DNA of 17,736 nt from Persephonella sp. (GTDB lineage: Bacteria; Aquificota; Aquificia; Aquificales; Hydrogenothermaceae), in contig JALWKR010000117.1 of assembly GCA_027081375.1 (NCBI GenBank), forward strand, positions 1 to 17,736. Reading direction: 5' to 3'. This document shows positions 15,756-17,736 of this stretch, piece after piece. Below the pieces are notes generated by a model. It ran no database searches. It was not told the origin of the DNA and was given only the letters and a program-made list of their open reading frames with translations. The position numbers were made by a program, and so were the translations under genes. How positions within the stretch are numbered: position 1 is the stretch's first letter; each line of letters begins with the position of its first letter.

Positions 15756-17501
15756 ATGCCTAAAAAAAGAGGAGCAGATATAGTCATAGATGTTCTCTTG
15801 GAAGAAAATGTTGAAATCGTTTTTGGATTACCAGGTGGAGCTATTATGGAGGTTTATGATGCTCTCTATAAAGCTCCACTTAAAAATATATTAGCAAGGC
15901 ATGAGCAGGCAGCTGCTCATATGGCAGATGGATATGCAAGATCAACAGGAAAGGTGGGAGTTGTGCTTGCAACTTCAGGTCCAGGAGCAACCAATTTGGT
16001 TACAGGTCTTGCAACAGCTTATATGGATTCTGTGCCAATGGTTGCTATAACTGGTCAGGTTCCTACTCACTACATAGGAACTGACGCTTTTCAGGAAGCA
16101 GACGTTGTAGGAATAACAAGACCTATAACAAAACACAACTTTTTAGTTACAGATATAAAAGACCTGGCACTTATCCTTAGAGAAGCTTTTTATTTAGCTA
16201 GAACAGGAAGACCAGGACCTGTTTTAGTAGATATCCCTAAAGATATTACCCAGCAAGAGTATGACTATAAAATGCCTACAGAAAAAGATGTTATAGATGC
16301 ACTTCCTGGATACAAACCCCATTATGAAGGAAATCCAGTTCAGATAAAAAAAGCTGCTGAACTTATAAGAAAAGCTAAAAGACCTGTTTTATACGTTGGT
16401 GGTGGTGCTGTTCTATCTGGAGCTGCAGAGGAAGTTAGAAAGTTAGCAGAGTTAGCTAGGATACCAGTAACCACTACAAATATGGCTAAAGGTGTTTTTG
16501 ATGAGACACATCCTTTAGCCCTACATATGCTTGGTATGCATGGAACATATTACGCAAACATGGCTGTATATCATTCTGACCTTCTTATAGCAGTTGGAGC
16601 AAGATTTGATGACAGGGTAACAGGAAAGATTGATGAGTTTGCTCCTGAAGCAAAAATCATTCATATAGATATAGATCCAGCTTCAATAAGTAAGAATATT
16701 CATGTTGATGTTCCTATTGTTGGAGACGTTAAAAATGTCTTACAGAAACTTCTAAAAGAACTTGAAAAGAAACCTGTTGAGTGGGTTTCTGCTAGAGAAA
16801 GCTGGTTAAAGCAGATAGAAAAGTGGAAGGAAAAACATCCTTTAACATATCAAAAATCAGATAAGATAATAAAGCCTCAGTATGTTATAGAGGAAATATA
16901 TAAAGTTACAAATGGAGAAGCTATTATATCTGCAGGAGTTGGTCAGCATCAAATGTGGGCTGCAATGTTTTATAAATACAAGTTTCCTAGACAGTTTTTA
17001 AACTCTGGTGGACTTGGTACAATGGGATTTGGATTTCCTGCAGCAGTGGGAGCTAAGTTTGGCAATCCTGATAAAACTGTTTTTGCAATAGAGGGAGATG
17101 GCTCTTTTGTTATGAACATGCAGGATGTTATCACTGCTGTTCAGTATAGAATTCCTGTTAAAATAGCAATTATAAATAATGAATTTTTAGGAATGGTTAG
17201 ACAGTGGCAGCAATTTTTCTACGACAGCAGATACTCTTCAGTTTGCCTTGCTGTTCATCCTGATTTTGTAAAACTTGCAGAATCAATGGGAGCAGTTGGA
17301 CTGAGAGCTACAAAACCAAACGAGGTTAGATCTGTTTTAGAGCAAGCTATGGAAATAAACGATAGGCCTGTTATTATGGACTTTGTAGTTGATAGAGAAG
17401 AAAATGTTTTACCTATGGTACCTGCAGGAAAAAGTTACAGAGAAATGATCCTTACACCTAAACAAAAAGGTGAAGCTGAAACAATGTATCTAGTAGGATA
17501 A
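15756..17501 (+). CDS. ilvB: Acetolactate synthase large (catalytic) subunit
   Basis: Thiamine-diphosphate enzyme of valine, leucine and isoleucine synthesis; joins two pyruvates to acetolactate or pyruvate with 2-oxobutyrate. 581 residues, full length, all three domains: the N-terminal domain with the catalytic Glu in RHEQAA (E50) and SGPGATN (74-80); the middle FAD-binding domain (about 190-350, GGGAVLSGA near 215 and [10 protein letters not shown] at 281-290); and the ThDP/Mg site [12 protein letters not shown] (446-457) ending in NN (474-475). The VRQWQ segment (481-485) near the substrate channel is typical of true acetohydroxyacid synthase rather than other ThDP oxidases. The ATG has GAGGT eight bases upstream. 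The regulatory-subunit gene starts 14 bases after the stop. Confidence 0.97.
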   Translation: MPKKRGADIVIDVLLEENVEIVFGLPGGAIMEVYDALYKAPLKNILARHEQAAAHMADGYARSTGKVGVVLATSGPGATNLVTGLATAYMDSVPMVAITGQVPTHYIGTDAFQEADVVGITRPITKHNFLVTDIKDLALILREAFYLARTGRPGPVLVDIPKDITQQEYDYKMPTEKDVIDALPGYKPHYEGNPVQIKKAAELIRKAKRPVLYVGGGAVLSGAAEEVRKLAELARIPVTTTNMAKGVFDETHPLALHMLGMHGTYYANMAVYHSDLLIAVGARFDDRVTGKIDEFAPEAKIIHIDIDPASISKNIHVDVPIVGDVKNVLQKLLKELEKKPVEWVSARESWLKQIEKWKEKHPLTYQKSDKIIKPQYVIEEIYKVTNGEAIISAGVGQHQMWAAMFYKYKFPRQFLNSGGLGTMGFGFPAAVGAKFGNPDKTVFAIEGDGSFVMNMQDVITAVQYRIPVKIAIINNEFLGMVRQWQQFFYDSRYSSVCLAVHPDFVKLAESMGAVGLRATKPNEVRSVLEQAMEINDRPVIMDFVVDREENVLPMVPAGKSYREMILTPKQKGEAETMYLVG

Positions 17502-17515
17502 AAAGGAGTAAGAAA

Positions 17516-17736
17516 ATGAGTGAAAACATAGCTCCATTAAAGGTTAGACCTCAAATAAAGACAGAAGTTAGAAAACATATTATTGTAGTAAGGGTTCAAC
17601 ATAACTTTGGAGTTTTAACAAGAATTACAAGTCTTTTTGCAGGTAGAGGATACAACATAGAGAGTCTAACAGTAGGAAAAACTCACGAACCAAATGTTGC
17701 CCGTATAACTATTGTTGTGGAAGGGGATGAAAGGAT
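17516..17736 (+). CDS. ilvN: Acetolactate synthase small (regulatory) subunit, 5' part
   Basis: Only the first 73 codons are in the window; the frame is open at the end. HIIVVRVQHNFGVLTRI (21-37) followed by LFAGRGYNIESLTVG (40-54) is the N-terminal ACT domain of IlvN/IlvH, which binds the feedback inhibitor valine and activates the large subunit. The first 20 residues are a short basic extension before the ACT domain. The ATG is preceded by AAGGAG (17503-17508) with a 7-base spacer. Gene order ilvB-ilvN with a 14-base gap is standard, and expression should be coupled. Confidence 0.95.
   Translation, partial: MSENIAPLKVRPQIKTEVRKHIIVVRVQHNFGVLTRITSLFAGRGYNIESLTVGKTHEPNVARITIVVEGDER

Overview
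The window looks like a chromosomal segment of a low-GC, thermophilic, chemolithotrophic bacterium, most likely of the order Aquificales (Hydrogenothermaceae, Sulfurihydrogenibium-like). This rests on AT-rich DNA with frequent TTG starts, Lys/Glu/Ile-rich proteins, a zinc-site ATP sulfurylase of the thermophile type, and a large protein resembling DUF505, a family I recall from archaea and Aquificales. The assignment is inference, not a database match.

Layout. (1) Bases 1-1222 hold the 3' part of a Cys- and Asp-rich, probably secreted and abundant surface protein, closed by a strong hairpin terminator. (2) Bases 1287-5492, minus strand, are a likely operon read in the order RlmD-type rRNA m5U methyltransferase, a globin-domain protein fused to a PsiE-like four-helix membrane module, and a UPF1/IGHMBP2-like SF1 helicase. 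(3) Bases 5587-11827, plus strand, form a tight six-gene run: cysQ, an SLC13/DASS permease with two RCK_C domains, cysC, sat, a Wzx-like flippase and a left-handed beta-helix O-acyltransferase. (4) radC converges on this run and overlaps its last 8 bases. (5) Two unrecognised genes follow on the plus strand: a soluble 180-residue protein and a 105-residue membrane protein. (6) A hairpin at 13559-13582 separates them from a convergent 650-residue DUF505-like protein made of repeated winged-helix-like units. (7) That gene is divergent from ilvB and ilvN (acetolactate synthase), the latter cut by the window end.

How the genes fit together. The permease, Sat and CysC would import sulfate and activate it to APS and PAPS. 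CysQ would clear the PAP left after PAPS is used. The next two genes, with almost no gaps, export and decorate surface glycans, so PAPS may feed a sulfated polysaccharide as well as, or instead of, cysteine synthesis; no sulfotransferase or PAPS reductase is in view. The ilvB/DUF505-like pair shares a 215-base AT-rich region with two facing TATAAT boxes placed as a dyad.

I see no tRNA, rRNA, CRISPR array, insertion sequence or prophage. The most unusual items are the globin-PsiE fusion, the repeated architecture of the DUF505-like protein and its dyad promoter, and the sulfate-activation/glycan-export operon. No gap between genes exceeds 300 bases.
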